A DNA stretch of 32,684 bases from DATDDB01 sp035260545. GTDB lineage: Bacteria; Pseudomonadota; Gammaproteobacteria; Burkholderiales; Gallionellaceae. The DNA lies in contig DATFUZ010000031.1 in assembly GCA_035260545.1 (NCBI GenBank), positions 1-32,684 of the forward strand, in the 5' to 3' direction. Shown here piece after piece: positions 31,248-32,684 of this stretch; positions within the stretch are counted from its first letter, which is position 1; every line of letters starts with the position of its first letter. The translations under genes were made by a program, and so were the position numbers. Under the pieces are notes generated by a model that saw nothing but the letters and a program-made list of their open reading frames with translations, had not been told where the DNA came from and made no database searches.

Positions 31248-31708
31248 TGAACTTCGTGATATTTGTCGTATGCCGCGAGCAGTTGCGCGGCGTCCTGTCT
31301 TTCCGCCGGGGTCAGCGCGCGGTAGGCGTGGCTATAGGGCCAGCCATAGCCCCAGCGGAAGCGCGTCGGCCACCACGGCGCGCCGCCGGCACGCACCCCG
31401 GCGAGCATCAGCCTGGCGATGGCCGGCTGGCCCACCTTCCCCACGCAGGTTTCGAGCGCGTGATCGGCAGCGAGGCGCTCCTCATAGGTGCCACCCGCCC
31501 AGTAGGCCTTGTCGTGGGCAATGCAGCAGTGCAGCCAGAGATAGCGCTGTCCTACCGTGCCATCGGGGAAATCGCTGCAGCCGTCGGTGCTGAAGGCCGT
31601 AAGCTGGCCGGCGCTGTGCGCCGGCACCCACTGGAAATAATAGCCGGCGGCGGCGAGCAGCCCGACACAGGGGATGGCGGCAAGCAGGGCGAATGTGCGT
31701 AATCGCAT
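31244..31708 (-). CDS. Phospholipase A2-like small secreted or anchored protein
   Basis: 154 residues. An N-terminal hydrophobic helix (LLAAIPCVGLLAAAGYYF) serves as signal or anchor. The centre has FSTDGCSDFPDG and LWLHCCIAHDKAYWAGGT (Cys61, Cys62, His65, Asp66), the CCxxHD core of PLA2-type folds. This family is common in proteobacteria and often mislabelled as an FAD oxidoreductase. First gene of the coupled trio; GGGAG precedes the ATG. Confidence 0.75.
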   Translation of the reverse strand: MRLRTFALLAAIPCVGLLAAAGYYFQWVPAHSAGQLTAFSTDGCSDFPDGTVGQRYLWLHCCIAHDKAYWAGGTYEERLAADHALETCVGKVGQPAIARLMLAGVRAGGAPWWPTRFRWGYGWPYSHAYRALTPAERQDAAQLLAAYDKYHEVQ

Positions 31709-31845
31709 GTGGCGTGCTCCCTGATTTGTGCATGTTGGCGCCCACGGGCGGCGATTGTTTTTCGCGGGAGGGATATTTTTGGGATAATCGCCTCTTTTAA
31801 TCTGAGCCCGGCTGCTTTCATTCTATCAGCCACGGCGGACACGAT

Positions 31846-32684
31846 ATGGCAAAAGCAAAGACAGTTTACACCTGCACGGAGTGCGGCGGACAGACGCCGA
31901 AGTGGGCCGGACAATGCCCTAATTGTGGTGCCTGGAACACGCTGGTGGAATCGGTGGCGGAAGCCGCACCGGCCCCGGGCAAAAACCGCTACAGCGCGCT
32001 GGCGGCGTCGGGCAAGCTGCAGCAGCTCGCCGAGGTGGAGGCGCGCGAGGTTTCGCGCACGGCGACGGGTGTTGCTGAGTTCGACCGGGTGCTGGGCGGC
32101 GGGCTGGTGGAAGGCGGGGTGGTGCTGATCGGCGGGGACCCGGGGATCGGCAAATCCACGCTGCTGCTGCAGACGCTGGCGCATCTCGCGCCGCAGAAGA
32201 AGGTGCTTTATGTCAGCGGCGAGGAATCCGCCCAGCAGATCGCGCTGCGCGCCAAGCGCCTGGCGCTGGATGCACGCGAGGTGCACCTGCTGCCCGAGAT
32301 TCAGCTCGAAAAAGTCCAGGCCACCATCGCCAACGAGAAACCGGAGGTGGTGGTGATCGACTCGATCCAGACCGTGTATTCCGAGCAATTGACCTCCGCC
32401 CCCGGCTCGGTGGCGCAGGTGCGCGAGTGCGCGGCGCAACTGACGCGCATCGCCAAGAGCGAGGGCATCACCATGATCCTGGTCGGCCACGTCACCAAGG
32501 AAGGCGCGCTGGCTGGACCCCGCGTGCTGGAGCATATCGTGGACACAGTGCTGTATTTCGAGGGCGACACCCATTCCAGCTTCCGTCTGATTCGCGCCTT
32601 CAAGAACCGCTTCGGCGCGGTGAACGAACTGGGCGTGTTCGCAATGACCGACCGGGGCTTGCGCGGCGTCTCGAACCCTTCGGC
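31846..32684 (+). CDS. radA: DNA repair protein RadA, 3' end outside the window
   Basis: The first 279 codons are visible; the family is about 455 residues. RadA/Sms is a RecA-like ATPase and helicase that extends recombination branches. Zinc finger CTEC...CPNC (Cys10, 13, 24, 27), Walker A GDPGIGKST at 97-105, Walker B VVVIDSIQTV, and the RadA-specific KNRFG at 253-257. The Lon-like C-terminal domain is cut off by the window edge. It is divergent from the PLA2-like gene across 137 bases. Confidence 0.97.
   Translation, partial: MAKAKTVYTCTECGGQTPKWAGQCPNCGAWNTLVESVAEAAPAPGKNRYSALAASGKLQQLAEVEAREVSRTATGVAEFDRVLGGGLVEGGVVLIGGDPGIGKSTLLLQTLAHLAPQKKVLYVSGEESAQQIALRAKRLALDAREVHLLPEIQLEKVQATIANEKPEVVVIDSIQTVYSEQLTSAPGSVAQVRECAAQLTRIAKSEGITMILVGHVTKEGALAGPRVLEHIVDTVLYFEGDTHSSFRLIRAFKNRFGAVNELGVFAMTDRGLRGVSNPS

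Overview
The window is about 32.7 kb of GC-rich, densely packed chromosome. Its gene content points to a betaproteobacterium, probably in or near Nitrosomonadales. The pointers are a Nitrosomonas-type ncgABC-nirK cluster, a long-tailed IF-1 beside a cold-shock gene, Prc, SelO, RadA and a 180-residue HPF protein. The assignment is from family recognition only; there is no rRNA. Both ends cut through genes: clpB lacks its N-terminus at the left edge and radA lacks its C-terminus at the right edge.

Layout. 1-2.4 kb: clpB with a strong terminator. 2.4-4.3 kb: a lower-GC block holding one AIPR-type anti-phage gene with a QxK nuclease motif. It is bounded on one side by a palindromic intergenic repeat and on the other by a short inverted repeat that cuts off a small host gene. 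4.4-9.2 kb: small envelope genes, infA, a cold-shock gene, a YdeI-like protein, a DUF1439 lipoprotein and thiopurine methyltransferase. 9.5-15 kb: a CBS protein with an HPF/cold-shock fusion, a small membrane protein, the tail-specific protease and SelO. 15.2-18.2 kb: a secreted protein of unknown function, a secreted GH6 cellulase and a monoheme cytochrome c. 18.4-19.5 kb: a three-gene operon (leaderless 60-residue ORF, DUF2335 membrane protein, MazG-like NTP pyrophosphohydrolase).

19.7-25.3 kb is a nitrogen-oxide module on the minus strand. It contains a two-domain multicopper oxidase, a diheme and a monoheme cytochrome c, copper nitrite reductase, then past a terminator an outer-membrane barrel-like protein and a TlpA-like thioredoxin. 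An NsrR-like box overlaps the promoter of the multicopper oxidase gene, and a MarR regulator lies upstream. 25.6-31.7 kb: a diguanylate cyclase, a lipoprotein, a SufS-type cysteine desulfurase, a GIY-YIG-like protein, and a coupled set of a PLA2-like protein and two histidine phosphatases. radA runs off the right end.

The most unusual signal is a duplicated promoter-plus-start-codon unit at about 19.49 kb and 25.58 kb. Both copies have a -35, a 17-bp spacer carrying a dyad, a TAATAT -10, and an ATG exactly 7 bases beyond it. This predicts leaderless mRNA for a small, undescribed protein. The second candidate is the AIPR defence gene inserted into a host gene.
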